Source: Seminavis robusta (lineage: Eukaryota > Bacillariophyta > Bacillariophyceae > Naviculales > Naviculaceae). From it: a stretch of DNA of 64,000 nucleotides. The stretch lies in NCBI GenBank assembly GCA_903772945.1, contig CAICTM010000273.1, positions 18,137-82,136 of the forward strand. The letters run 5' to 3'. Every line of letters begins with the position of its first letter. Position 1 is the first letter of the stretch. This document shows, piece by piece, positions 40,812-52,798 of the stretch. Position numbers and translations under genes: made by a program. Below the pieces are notes generated by a model. That model searched no databases, was not told the DNA's origin, and worked only from the letters and a program-made list of their open reading frames with translations.

Positions 40812-41414
40812 TTAACTGAGGTTGACTCCAATGGCCAATCCCATGGCTTTGTTGACTTCCATTTCGACCTGGGCTTCTGCTTGTTCCAAGCTTCCTGATG
40901 CGGCACTGGCGTAGGCACTCTTGGCTTTTTCGAATTGACTGGAGACAGCAGTGGCATCAATATCATCCAGCTTGACAGCTTCGGGGCAGATGACGTCCTG
41001 CAAAAATGCAAATAAAAACACAATAACATGAGATTGCAATGGGAAAAACCAATTCCCCAGCGACCTCTTTCTACTACTACTGTACAGTAGGCTACTTACC
41101 GTCACCGAGTTGGCGTGGGTCAAGGCATATCCTCCTGCCACAAAGTACTTTTCGGGTTCTCCTCCTCCCACTTCCTCATGGAGAATCTGCAAGACTCCCG
41201 GCTTTAACTGAGCAACGTAGGGGACGTGGTTGGCAGTCACACCGTACTCACCCTCGGTACCGGGGATGATTACCTGATAGACGGAAGCGCCATTGTAGAC
41301 GGTTTCATCGGGCAAGGCAAAATTGAGCGTCACCTGCGTGGAAGCCGCCGCCTCACTGCTAAAGGCTCGTGTGGCCGCGCGTCGGATCAGTTGGTGGGCG
41401 GTTCTGGACAACAT
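40812..41414 (-). CDS. ATP5D: mitochondrial ATP synthase delta subunit
   Basis: Two exons on the minus strand, 41414-41100 and 40997-40812, give 166 residues. The start MLSRTAHQLIRRAATRAFSS is a typical mitochondrial presequence; the frame is open further upstream to 41,534, but that extension is Gln-rich and unlike a presequence. The mature part begins with the beta-sandwich (VTLNFALPDETVYNG, VIIPGTEGEYGVTANHVPY, KPGVLQI) and ends with the helical pair (ATAVSSQFEKAKSAYASAAS). It is the homologue of bacterial epsilon and part of the F1 central stalk. The beta-subunit gene lies head to head 412 bp away. Confidence 0.93.
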   Translation of the reverse strand: MLSRTAHQLIRRAATRAFSSEAAASTQVTLNFALPDETVYNGASVYQVIIPGTEGEYGVTANHVPYVAQLKPGVLQILHEEVGGGEPEKYFVAGGYALTHANSVTVSSLLYSSSRKRSLGNWFFPLQSHVIVFLFAFLQDVICPEAVKLDDIDATAVSSQFEKAKSAYASAASGSLEQAEAQVEMEVNKAMGLAIGVNLS

Positions 41415-41826
41415 GGTCAATCTAATAGTTGGAATGCCGATGGATGGATCCAAGTGTTGCTGCACTTGCTGTTGCTGCTGTTGCGTTGTCGAGTCGATTT
41501 GTGACGAGGCATAAGCCAAGAGTCTGTCCGTCAACCGAGCATGTTCGTCATCATTGCGTTGCCTTTGGATGAAGTGGAATTATAAAATGGATATTATTAA
41601 CGTAAAATGAGTATCATTCACCATTTATGAATAATATATTTGTGCAAACGGATTATAATAAATGCCATTTTGGTATCTTTTCAAGTTTTCATGGAACCAG
41701 CCAATGGTAGGGGATGTACGTACGCGTACGTGTTGCCCAAAAAGATTCCAGAAGATCGCACCAACCACGCAAAGAGGGAGAGAGAACACAACTCGTTGTT
41801 GACCCAACACACAACAATACGAGACA
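41415..41826. promoter_or_regulatory. putative bidirectional promoter of F1-ATPase delta and beta
   Basis: These 412 bp are the only sequence between the start codons of two subunits of the same complex transcribed in opposite directions. Co-regulation from a shared promoter is inferred from the arrangement; no specific element has been identified by eye. Confidence 0.5.
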
Positions 41827-43585
<1,759 letters not shown>

Positions 43586-44185
43586 ACTGACTGATGTGGA
43601 AACAAACATGATCGAAATGAAAACGAAACTCACAAAAGGATCTGTCTTTTTTGGATTTGGAAGGGTTCATCTCTTTTTCAAGATTAATAATAATATCTAA
43701 GAACTAGAAAAGCGTGTTCTCAGCAAAAAAGGCGGAGCCTACCCTACGTATTGGTTGTCCGCCTTGTTTTAGCTTTCAATGTGTGCCCAATGCACGCACA
43801 ACCATCGGGGTGTAAAAGGAAAGCGAGAACACCGGTGGGTGTATTGGAGACGACCATTCCGAAAGTCTCCATTTACTATTAGTCATTGTGTAAAAGCTAC
43901 AACAGTTACTACGGTACAGGTATCCTCTGGACACTCTCGACGAGGCAACGTCCTTGTCCTTGTCAGGAGAGGGTCGAGCATTCGATTCAAGACGAAATTG
44001 TGGCCAAAGCTCGCTTGACATCGAGTGAACAGGGCGGTAGAACTGGAACGATTATATCCACACAGACTAACATCCGAAGTCCAGAGGCAGTCTCTCCACG
44101 CAACTCACATACATTATTAAAACACAAACAACTTCTTAATTCACATGCACAATCACACCCGCACAGCAAACTAGTGCAGTCACAA
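43586..44185. other. convergent intergenic region
   Basis: This 600-bp gap lies between the 3' ends of ATP5B and the LRR gene. No gene or repeat of note is seen. Confidence 0.5.
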
Positions 44186-46513
44186 TCAATGGAGATTTGT
44201 CAATAGCCCAAGCTCCTTTGGAATCTCTTCAGACAGTTGGTTTGACCCAAGGTAAAGCGATCGAAGACTTGTCAATAGCCCAAGCTCCTTTGGAATCTCT
44301 TCAGACAGTTGGTTTGACCCAAGGTAAAGCGATCGAAGACTTGTCAATAGCCCAATCTCACTGGGAATCTTTCCAGACAGTTGGTTTGACTCAAGGTCAA
44401 GCACGCGAAGACGTGTCAATAGCCCAAGCTCGCTGGGAATCTCGCCAGACAGTTCATTGGAGGAAAAGTAGAGATCTTGAAGACTTTGAACTAGCCCAAG
44501 CTCACTGGGAATCCTACCAGACAGTTGGTTTGACTCGAGCCAAAGTGACTGGGCGTCAACAAACCTGCCCAGCTCTGATGGAATAGTCCCCCCCAATGAG
44601 TTTCCTTCAAGCGATAGCCCTGTGTTAGTTTGGTCCAACTCACTTTTGATCAGGTCCAGGATAAACGTGATATCAAATCCTGGTATCACTTCTTCCGCCA
44701 GGGCATAATACTTGTCATAGTGTGTTGTGAGAGGATCTTGCAGTATGCCACCAAGCTCAGAAGGAATGGTGCCAGTGATGTGGTTGAAATCGAGATTCAG
44801 CCACAACAGTGTGCTCAACTGACCCAGCTCTGTTGGCAAAGTGCCTCCAAGTTGGTCACCTGCAAGGTCCAGATGAACAAGTAGAGGCAACAGGCCAACT
44901 TCAGAGGGGATTTCACCAGACAAGAGTGTTTCCTGTAACTGCAAGTAAAGAAGTCTCCCCAGCAGTCCAAATTCAGATGGAAGCTGGCCTTGAATCCTTG
45001 ATCGAGAGCAGAACATGGCCAGTAGGTTCGATGCCTGGCCTATTTCAGTTGGAAGAGTCCCCGACAAAGAAGTGCGGAACAAAGATATTTGATCCAGTTG
45101 ATGAAGGTTTCCAATCTCAGATGGCAAAACTCCAATCAAGTTCTCGTTCAAAGAGAAGTCAACAAACTTCAGTGTTGTGATGAGAAACAGCTCTGGCGGT
45201 ATGGAACCAGAAAGGCCATTGCCAGAAAGCCAAACACGCGTCAACGTATCGCTGGGAGGGTCGATCAACTTTGCGAAAAAGTCAAAATCGTTTAAACTTT
45301 CGTACCAACTTGTCTCGTCGATTTCATAGGACAACCAATTTCCATCTGATTGCCAACTGTTTCCACCAGTACAGAAGTACAGACACGCCAGTGCAAACCT
45401 CTCGAGCAGCCTCATGTCATCATAGGAATCAAAGCTTGGGTCATGCATCGTCCAGTTAAAGGCTCTTGTCTGATATGTGGCTGAAAGGCTGCTACTGTAG
45501 TTCTTCACATCGATTTCATCAACTGTGTAGTTTGGTAACAGGGATAGCATGTGTTCCTTTCGTGGTAGCTTGGTTTTGAAAGTGTTACCGGAAGGAACAC
45601 TAGTGTCTCCAGAGTCATCATTTGGCTTGAACACAAACCAAAGCACAATTCCTCCAGATATTGCCACAATGGCACAAGTCACAAGCAAAGAAAGATAGCA
45701 GCAATCTCTGCTTTGAGCAGATTCACGGCTCTTGAGTTGAGCAGTTTGCAAGCCTTCAAGGTCTGCCACTGGATTGGCAGTGACCAAATCCACAGGCCCT
45801 GCTCCCACTTCAGGCGGTCCAGGAACGAGGTTCACCACGTCGTCCTGGTCCTGTTGGTATTGATGCCAATCGAAGTCATCATCAGCCTCTTCAGCATTTG
45901 CCTCAGCTGCAGGCAGCAGTGTGCCATTTTCGTAAGCGTAGGCACCAGGCACCTGTCCAATATCTTCACGAGGTGGAGCAGAGGCATGATTGCCATCACT
46001 ATCATTTTGCACGCCATTTTGTTCTTCTGGTGGCATTTCTGATGATGGCCTGAGAAAATGCAAGATCGTTGGCTTCTTTTCCGCTTTGCTTGTATCATTG
46101 TTCTCTTCTTTGTCCGTTGAATCACTGCCTTCTAGTTGCGCTCGAGCCACCCCTGATGGATCGAGAAAATGCAGAACCTTAGGATTGTACTTGATTTTCA
46201 CATCCATGGTGTCGCTAGCGTCATTGTTTGCTGTGTTTGTAGCCCTAAGAGTCGGGGCCTCTGATGGACTGCAGTTGTTTGTATCCATACCACTAGTAGA
46301 CTTGCCTTTTGTGTTGGCAGTTGGGGCAGACAGCAGTTCCGGTGTGCCCGGCATGCATTTTTCGTTGGACCCTGTACCCCTTCCGGCAGGTTTGGGTATC
46401 AGATCTTCATGCTCCTGTTGTTCGAGCAATGCGGCAAGCTCGTCTACATCTATCTCTTCTTCGGAGCTGTCGTCCAAATGGACTTTGCTGGTTTCGTCGT
46501 TGCTTTGCTCCAT
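44186..46513 (-). CDS. leucine-rich-repeat membrane protein
   Basis: A protein of about 775 residues starting at the ATG at 46,513 (MEQSNDETSKVHLDD), in a better context than the in-frame ATG at 46,567. The N-terminal 240 residues are acidic and low-complexity, with two similar segments (KVLHFLDPSG, TILHFLRPSS). One transmembrane helix follows (LLVTCAIVAISGGIVLWFVF). Then comes the conserved pre-LRR region (RLLERFALACLYFCTGGNSW) and about 14 plant-type LRRs of the form LxxNxLSGxIPxELGLLxxL. The type suggests a cell-surface or endomembrane receptor-like protein with no kinase domain. The last three LRRs include two copies identical over 72 bp, so the C-terminus has recently grown. Confidence 0.85.
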   Translation of the reverse strand: MEQSNDETSKVHLDDSSEEEIDVDELAALLEQQEHEDLIPKPAGRGTGSNEKCMPGTPELLSAPTANTKGKSTSGMDTNNCSPSEAPTLRATNTANNDASDTMDVKIKYNPKVLHFLDPSGVARAQLEGSDSTDKEENNDTSKAEKKPTILHFLRPSSEMPPEEQNGVQNDSDGNHASAPPREDIGQVPGAYAYENGTLLPAAEANAEEADDDFDWHQYQQDQDDVVNLVPGPPEVGAGPVDLVTANPVADLEGLQTAQLKSRESAQSRDCCYLSLLVTCAIVAISGGIVLWFVFKPNDDSGDTSVPSGNTFKTKLPRKEHMLSLLPNYTVDEIDVKNYSSSLSATYQTRAFNWTMHDPSFDSYDDMRLLERFALACLYFCTGGNSWQSDGNWLSYEIDETSWYESLNDFDFFAKLIDPPSDTLTRVWLSGNGLSGSIPPELFLITTLKFVDFSLNENLIGVLPSEIGNLHQLDQISLFRTSLSGTLPTEIGQASNLLAMFCSRSRIQGQLPSEFGLLGRLLYLQLQETLLSGEIPSEVGLLPLLVHLDLAGDQLGGTLPTELGQLSTLLWLNLDFNHITGTIPSELGGILQDPLTTHYDKYYALAEEVIPGFDITFILDLIKSELDQTNTGLSLEGNSLGGTIPSELGRFVDAQSLWLESNQLSGRIPSELGLVQSLQDLYFSSNELSGEIPSELGLLTRLRVLDLESNQLSGKIPSEIGLLTSLRSLYLGSNQLSEEIPKELGLLTSLRSLYLGSNQLSEEIPKELGLLTNLH
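44197..44340 (-). repeat. two identical 72-bp tandem units inside the LRR gene
   Basis: The unit at 44,197-44,268 is repeated without change at 44,269-44,340. A third, diverged unit begins at 44,341. One unit equals one 24-residue LRR, so the reading frame is preserved. Confidence 0.9.
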
Positions 46514-47148
46514 TGTCACCTTTTTCTTCCTTGAACTCTCCTTTAAAAAAAAAATGACCCGATGCATGGTACCGTAGCTTGGAGCCTTTTTGCAAATTCA
46601 TGTTTGTGAAAGTCAATAAAAAATATGCATGAGTAATCAGAGTCTGCCAGAACTTCCAATTTGATGTAATTTTGCACCATTTTGTATGAAGTTCCATTGC
46701 CGTTGGGCCCTTTCGTTATTAAAAGGCCAGACCCTTCTCGACGTGTATTTTGATCGCCAGATACCTGGTAGGTGCAGTAATCTATGTGCTCTGAGTGACA
46801 AGGATATGCTCCCTTATGAGGATTGTGACGGCAGGAGTGGTTCGCGGTGACAATGATGGCTTCCAATAACGTACAACCGGCCGTCCCTATTGGTACACTT
46901 ACTGGTACCCACATCTCGAATCATGCAATACCTTGTTACCCAAGGAAGCGAGTGTTGTGCCGTTGTGCCGTCGGCGACCCGAGCCGTGGTGGCATGAATA
47001 AACAAACAAATTATTGGATCGAATCGAATCGAATCATCGATCGAATGATTGAATGATGAATCGAATTATTCGATTGGAATCAATCGAGGAGATTCGACTA
47101 GTTCCAATGCCCCAGCCGCAAAAGGCTGCATGAGTAGGGGCTGCAGAA

Positions 47149-47400
47149 GCCATGCTACCAGCTGGGAAACAGGTAAATCTAAGACAGGTAAAGTCCAGCC
47201 GTAGAAAATGTACTGGGCCTACGCAAAAGAACCTGTCCAAAGGTCCTCCCGGATTGAATTTGAAAATTTAATTCACGATCTGTAAAGCATGACTCAGAGT
47301 TGACTTTTCAGGACCAAGCATTAACAGTTTTGAAAAAGAAATAAGGTTTTCACTCTTTGACACAGGTAAAGTTGACCTGTTTTCCAGCTGGTAGCATGGC
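47149..47400. mobile_element. MITE-like element with terminal inverted repeats
   Basis: The ends at 47,149-47,174 and 47,375-47,400 are inverted repeats that match at 25 of 26 positions (key core GCTACCAGCTGG against CCAGCTGGTAGC). The 252-bp span contains no coding sequence. I see no clear target-site duplication, so the boundaries could be slightly different. Short AT-rich, TIR-bounded, non-coding elements are typical of MITEs. Confidence 0.55.
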
Positions 47401-47426
47401 GCACAGGGGGAGGGGCCCCTGTGCGC
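47399..47426. other. G/C-rich perfect hairpin
   Basis: Arms GCGCACAGGGG (47,399-47,409) and CCCCTGTGCGC (47,416-47,426) are perfectly complementary with a 6-nt loop. It touches the right end of the MITE-like element. Its role is unknown. Confidence 0.7.
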
Positions 47427-48104
47427 ACAAAGTGATCGGGTTCCATGAATATAAAGGAAGGTGCTGTCACCAACTAAAAAAATCTCAATAGAGCTTCCTC
47501 AAAACAAAGGCTTACTTCACAACTAGTCGAGGAAATTCCTTCTGCTCACAGTATGTTACAGCCCATGGTATACTCTTCAACAAGCATCTTTCCACAGTAG
47601 CTACTTCCGGACTAGTTCTTGAGTTAGATGAGGAAAGGTAGTGGAGGTGCAGGCATCACTCTGCAAAAATGAATGCAAACTTAACTGTTCCCTCTTTTTT
47701 TGTCTGTATTACAAATCTCTTTTGGCTTGTCATGCATAGCCATGTTGTTGCCAGAGCTTCATGATGAATGGTTGTTGCAGTGTTACTTGTGTTGCTGTAG
47801 GGTGTAGCTTCGTTGAAGGGATTTGTATGGTGGATTTGAGTGTTTGGTGTTGACAAAGATGGAAGGTTTTAGCAGTTTGAACACAGTTTCTGTGCTGCCG
47901 TTGGATGCTCATGGCACCAGTTTGTCCCTTCTTTTTATTCGCTGCCGGAAGCAAAGTTGAATCGAATCTTCAATCCCACGGAAGCACCTCTTCCGGTGTG
48001 AGTTCTCTTCAGCTCTAAGCCCTCAGAGCTATCTAAACAGCGGCCCTACCAGATCGGGTTTCCCCCGCGTCAGAAAGGAAAGATAATTGTGTTTCAGGGG
48101 GATG

Positions 48105-48195
48105 GGGTAAAACGTTATTTTATTATAGTTAAACAATACTTTAAGTACCCAAAACGCATAGGGTAAAACGTCATTTTATCATTGTTATTAAATAC
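48105..48195. repeat. imperfect tandem duplication
   Basis: GGGTAAAACGTTATTTTAT (from about 48,105) recurs 53 bp later as GGGTAAAACGTCATTTTAT, and the following bases are also similar (AGTTA/TGTTA then AATACT). It lies in non-coding DNA. Confidence 0.6.
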
Positions 48196-48774
48196 TCCAT
48201 ATACGTGAAACGATCCATGCTCTACGGGCTGGCTTCATGTCGTCACGACACGAAAGCAGGCTGTAGAGGAGCCATCAGGAACCCGGAAGTCCTTTCTTTA
48301 CCCTCTTCCTTTCTGTACACTGCCTCTGCTGTTGAAATTGCTAATGGCTACGGTAGCACTATGTAGAGCCACTAGCTAGCAAGCCAAGAGAGTCAAGTCG
48401 ATTCGAGCCCATATGAGTGTGCGGAGTGGAGCCAAGCAAAAGTCATTTACCACACTTCAAGGTACATGCAGACTCTGTCTCAAGCAGTCTGTCTGTCATC
48501 ATACCGGTAGTCGGCACACTACATACTGTACTAGATTCGATTCGAATCGGATCGGAGCGATCAGAATCCTAATTATTTCGTGACTGAGGACTGAATCTTT
48601 TGGATCTTTCGCTCTTGACAGCCTGGGCAAGATCGCATCGCTGGAGGAGTTGAATTCTGCTTTCTGCTTCGGGCCATGACAATCTTTGACGTTCGCTGCT
48701 GGCAGAGAAGAAGACTGTGAGCAAAGGAACGCATTGATTGTTATTAGCAAGAGGGAGGATAGACGAAGCGGAAG

Positions 48775-49757
48775 ATGAATGCTCCCAAAGCAGCCTACAG
48801 CGTTGGTGCCTCTTGGCTCCATTGGGCCACTGCAATTCCCTTGGTGAGAATCCTTCGCCTCTCTTCTCCCTCTTAATAATTAACAGCAACCCTTCGTTTG
48901 ACTGACACACCCTTTTATACTTGTATTTTTCAACCTACTCAACCAGATTGGCTGTGTGGGAACCGTTCTCAAGGCTCAAGATGCGCCCAAGTCGGAAAAG
49001 GGCACGTGGATGCATCGCCACAAGAGTCTGGGCTTGTTGACTGGCATGATTGTGCTTCCTCGTGTGGCCTACCGTTTGGGGAACATGGCAGCGGTGAGTC
49101 AATGTGTGCGTGACACGGAAAAATGAGAGAGACACACGGTGTCACTCATGTTTTCTTTTCTTTTTTAAAACAAACAGTACAAAGTCAAGGGTATCCCAGG
49201 AGTATCCGATGTAGAACACAAGGCCGCCAGTTTGACCCACTATGCACTCTATGGCTTCATGACCGTCATGCCTGCCACCGGCATTGCCATGGGATACTTT
49301 GGTGGTGAGTGTTGCAGACAACAATTCGAGGAAAATAATTATGTTCGATGTCGAAAGTCGAGTCCAATGAGAAATCTGTTTCCTAACCAATTCTTGGGAT
49401 TTATTTTGTTTTGCTACCTACCTTAGGCAAGGGACTTCCTTTCTTTGGCACCACATTCGGTGGAATTGTGAGCACAGACGACACGAAAGCCCGAAATGGA
49501 TCCATTGCCAAGAATGTAGGTCTTTTTTTTGTTTCTTCTTTGAAAAGCATTGGGATTCGATTGGTACTCAACCATTTCCCCTTTTCTCTTCTTCTTCTCT
49601 ATACATGTACGAAAAGAGCTTCAAAATCCACAAGCAATTGGGAACCTATGGAAAGTTCGTGGTTCCCTTGCATGTTGCCGGAGCCTTTCAGCACTTTTTC
49701 CGAGGACACACAATCTTTGCCCGCGTCAACCCTTTCCGTGGACCACCCAAACACTAG
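48775..49757 (+). CDS. bacterial-type cytochrome b561 family protein
   Basis: Five exons, 48775-48843, 48947-49093, 49178-49304, 49427-49515 and 49617-49757, all GT-AG in phase, give 190 residues. Four hydrophobic segments fit the di-haem cytochrome b561 (CybB/YceJ) fold. Candidate haem ligands are His16 in SWLHWATAIP, the His pair in MHRHKSLGLL, LTHYALYGFM, and the C-terminal PLHVAGAFQHFFRGH. Such proteins pass electrons from quinol or a soluble donor across a membrane. The N-terminus is short with no clear targeting signal, so location is open. The bacterial type of the domain hints at an organellar or transferred origin, while five introns show long residence in this genome. Confidence 0.85.
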
Positions 49758-50848
49758 AGCCCAAACACTAGAGAGGAACATCACTTTTTAGTTAGCAGTA
49801 GTGCAGGTTCGGAATTTTATTATTAGAGTCTCTAGAGAAATGTGTAAGCAACATGCACCTTGACCAATCGTTTTATGATGGTTTGCGTCTGCGTTTTTGA
49901 ACTTTTCGGCACTCTGCTGTAGAGTAGGGTTGACCTTTTTCTCTGCCCCACAAAGTTAAAGTAACAAGAGAGTTCTTTCCATCGAAATGTTTTTCATGAG
50001 CCCATTGAAAACTTTGGATTGACGACTATAGTAGAGCCACCGTAAAAGTATCTATGATTGTTTTCCGTGGAGGATTGATAAGAATGATGAAGATGGAACA
50101 GAGGAACCTAGCTAGCTAGCGAACTGCGCAGAATGAACAGCCAACTGTACGGGCTGTTTCATGGTGTACTCCGCAGATCTGTCCGTCGATCGTCATGTGG
50201 GAAGAGGCGGCATCGAAGGAAGGGAAGGGCGGATAAAAGAACAACTGAAAAAGTAGATCTAAGCGTTGACCATGAAATCGGCTCCCCGTTGTCCGCGCTC
50301 CTCTTTATAGCATGAGATGGAGTGAGCCCTGAAGTTATACAATGCAATCTGCTACAAGCTACCGGTAGCGTAGCTGGGAGTCAACGGTGCGAAAGATCGA
50401 CGACCACATGGTACCATTGAAAGAACGAATTACCGGTACCTGGTACCTGGTACGTCAGATAAATTGGACAGCAGCCTGAGTACCAGGTACCTATGAAACG
50501 CACACGGAATACCTCATAGCGAAGCCCAGGGATGTAGCAAGTTGTTGTTGGGCATAGAATCATAGAATCATCCCTGCTCCAGAAATTCAATTCAAGGAGA
50601 GTACGGTACAGTATGATACAGAACCTGGACCTGGGAAGGAGTGTCGATTCGATTCAGCGAAGGAGCCGACCGTTGGGCTGTCACAGTTGCCGCAATCAGA
50701 ACTTTCTACTGTAAACCAACACTCCATTTCGCTCGCTAGGAAGTTCTGCATGCATACCGTACAGCAGGACCCTTTCTGAAAAAGTTTCTGGCTCACGGCC
50801 AAGCACCCCAGTCCTCAGATTTCGATTGGCAAGAATGTTTCAAGCACC
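49758..50848. other. intergenic region, no gene
   Basis: This 1.1-kb gap holds TACCGGTA at 50,360 and 50,431, a CTAGCTAGCTAG run near 50,110, and GGTACC-rich sequence at 50,430-50,490. No coding sequence is supported. Confidence 0.55.
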
Positions 50849-52144
50849 ATGATGCGGGCTCTGTCAAAGGCAACGTCGGTTTTGATTGCGTTGGCATTCC
50901 TTACTGTGGATCAGGCGCTATCACAAGCTCGCACAACATGTAGAAAGGGAGCTAAGAAACAGCCACATCTCAAAGATTTGTGGCAACAAGATTTTCCCAA
51001 TGACCTGGAAGTAGAGGCTCTCTGCGAAGGAACAATTACTGTCATGGATGATGGAGAAATCTGTATTGATGGGAGAGTGACTTATGGCCAATTGGCTGAC
51101 GCATTGGGCACACCTGTTCGACAACCATCAAACCCGACAATTTCTATAACAGGCCACTTGATCTCAGGGAGTGGCAGTGTCTTTCTTGGAATGGAGTCCA
51201 ATTTTCTCTATGACTTTGTCACCAGCTATTCTGTTGGCAGCAACAGCAATATCCCAGCTGGACCCAACATGACTGACGACTTGTTGGCGGCTAGTCGAGG
51301 ACAGATCAATGGTGTTTGTCTGGATAAAACATTCACCCAGCCAGAAGAATTTTATGCAGTCACTCACGACTTTTGGATTCCGAAAAACGCAAAAGAAGAC
51401 AAGTTTGCACAGGCCAATGCCATTTACGTCAGCCGATACTCTATTGTTGCAGAGTACTGGCAACCAACAAATGTTGCCCCCTTTTTTGGTACCATTTTGT
51501 CAACCGTAACAAATTTGTTTGAGACCTTTCTTCCAAGCTGGATCTACCAATACGTTCCTCTACTTGGTTTCACGGGTATCCAAAGATTGCTAGTTGTCGG
51601 TAGCTTGTCAAGCGCGCAATTCCCTGTCGCCATACCCATCTTCGCAGATTTGGATTCTGAGGACTATGGAATTGACACTGAATGGGATACGCTGATGTCT
51701 GCAATGGAAGATGGCCTGTTTACCAAAGATACCCTTCCTCTCTACTTTGGAGTGCTCATTAGAAAGGTCTCTGCGGGCACAGAGAAGTCCTGTTGGTCAG
51801 TTCCGATTGCTACCATTGATATTTATGCACCAAAGGGAAGTGGTGATCAATTGAACAAGTTCATCAAAGAGACAGTTGTGCCTTACCTCAAGAGCCGAGG
51901 CAATGTGGGACTACACTTTGGGAAACGATTGGATAGTGGTTCGGAACTCCTGTCCTTGGCACTCTCTACGTACAACAGACAGTGTGGAGTGGAATTGGGC
52001 GTGACACCGACAGAAGGCTGCTACCATCCTGCCTGCAATCGGGAAAGCACCTTGACGAACTTCACGTGGCCACCATCCTTATACCAACCTGCCAAACAGA
52101 TGCAGAGTAGGTCCAGAGAGGACAAGAGATGCAGTTTTGACTAG
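50849..52144 (+). CDS. secreted protein of unknown function
   Basis: A single-exon protein of 431 residues with a signal peptide of about 25 residues (SVLIALAFLTVDQALSQA). Fourteen or so residues later the mature part begins to look globular. The stretch GRVTYGQLADALG followed by NPTISITGHLISGSGSVF loosely recalls the FAD-binding type 4 fold of secreted oxidases, and VGLHFGKRL near residue 355 loosely recalls the C-terminal motif of sugar-lactone oxidases. These are weak resemblances and no cofactor ligand can be named. Several Cys residues suit an extracytosolic protein. It is the nearest neighbour of the terpene cyclase, with convergent orientation. Confidence 0.65.
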   Translation: MMRALSKATSVLIALAFLTVDQALSQARTTCRKGAKKQPHLKDLWQQDFPNDLEVEALCEGTITVMDDGEICIDGRVTYGQLADALGTPVRQPSNPTISITGHLISGSGSVFLGMESNFLYDFVTSYSVGSNSNIPAGPNMTDDLLAASRGQINGVCLDKTFTQPEEFYAVTHDFWIPKNAKEDKFAQANAIYVSRYSIVAEYWQPTNVAPFFGTILSTVTNLFETFLPSWIYQYVPLLGFTGIQRLLVVGSLSSAQFPVAIPIFADLDSEDYGIDTEWDTLMSAMEDGLFTKDTLPLYFGVLIRKVSAGTEKSCWSVPIATIDIYAPKGSGDQLNKFIKETVVPYLKSRGNVGLHFGKRLDSGSELLSLALSTYNRQCGVELGVTPTEGCYHPACNRESTLTNFTWPPSLYQPAKQMQSRSREDKRCSFD

Positions 52145-52798
52145 CCAGAGCAAGGCACGTGGACAACATTCGGCAGCAATAAACTAGACGAGCTAGCAAG
52201 ACATGGATGCAACTTGACTTGTGAACAAATGGTTGGTAGATTCACTGTGATACGACTACTAGTACGTGGTGGATCACGATTGCTTCTGCTAGGATCAATT
52301 TGTTGATGTTTGGCTCTAGTGTGTGGTTTCTCAAGTAAAAAGTGATCATCCATCAGAAGGCTCCTACTATACCGGCAGTCGGTCGTGGTTTGGACATCAG
52401 CGTAAGAATCAGTGTGAGTCTGCAGGTTTCTGTGTGGCTGTTTCAATCAACAATCAATCAAAAAAGGTTTTATCACGGCCGGCCACGAAGCACAGCGACG
52501 GGGAAGAGAAAAAGTCTGGAGCAACGGGCAAGCAAACAGCGGGCGCATACCCACTCACAATTTAGTCAGGACAATAGGTGCATGTAGCTGGCGAGGTTGA
52601 TGCAGCTGAAATCTCGATTTAGTTTTGATGGTCTGTTATCTATCACTATTGACCAAGGAGTACGCCATTCCCTCGCAGCTTACCGTGCCGAATGAAACCT
52701 TATTCTGTTACATCATTGCGTCGCTATTTTCTGCTTTCTTCTGTCAACTCCACAATGGCAAACATTCTCCTCGGGTCATTTTCTTCCAACAATCAGTC
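52145..52798. other. convergent intergenic region
   Basis: This 654-bp gap lies between the 3' ends of the secreted-protein gene and the terpene cyclase gene. Nothing coding is supported. Confidence 0.5.

Larger units (their letters stand above)
46514..48774. other. 2.3-kb gene-poor region with repeats
   Basis: No convincing coding sequence is found. The region holds TCGAATCGAATC runs near 47,015-47,070, a MITE-like element (47,149-47,400), a G/C-rich hairpin (47,399-47,426), an imperfect tandem duplication at 48,105-48,195, and a TACCGGTA copy at 48,502. Confidence 0.6.
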
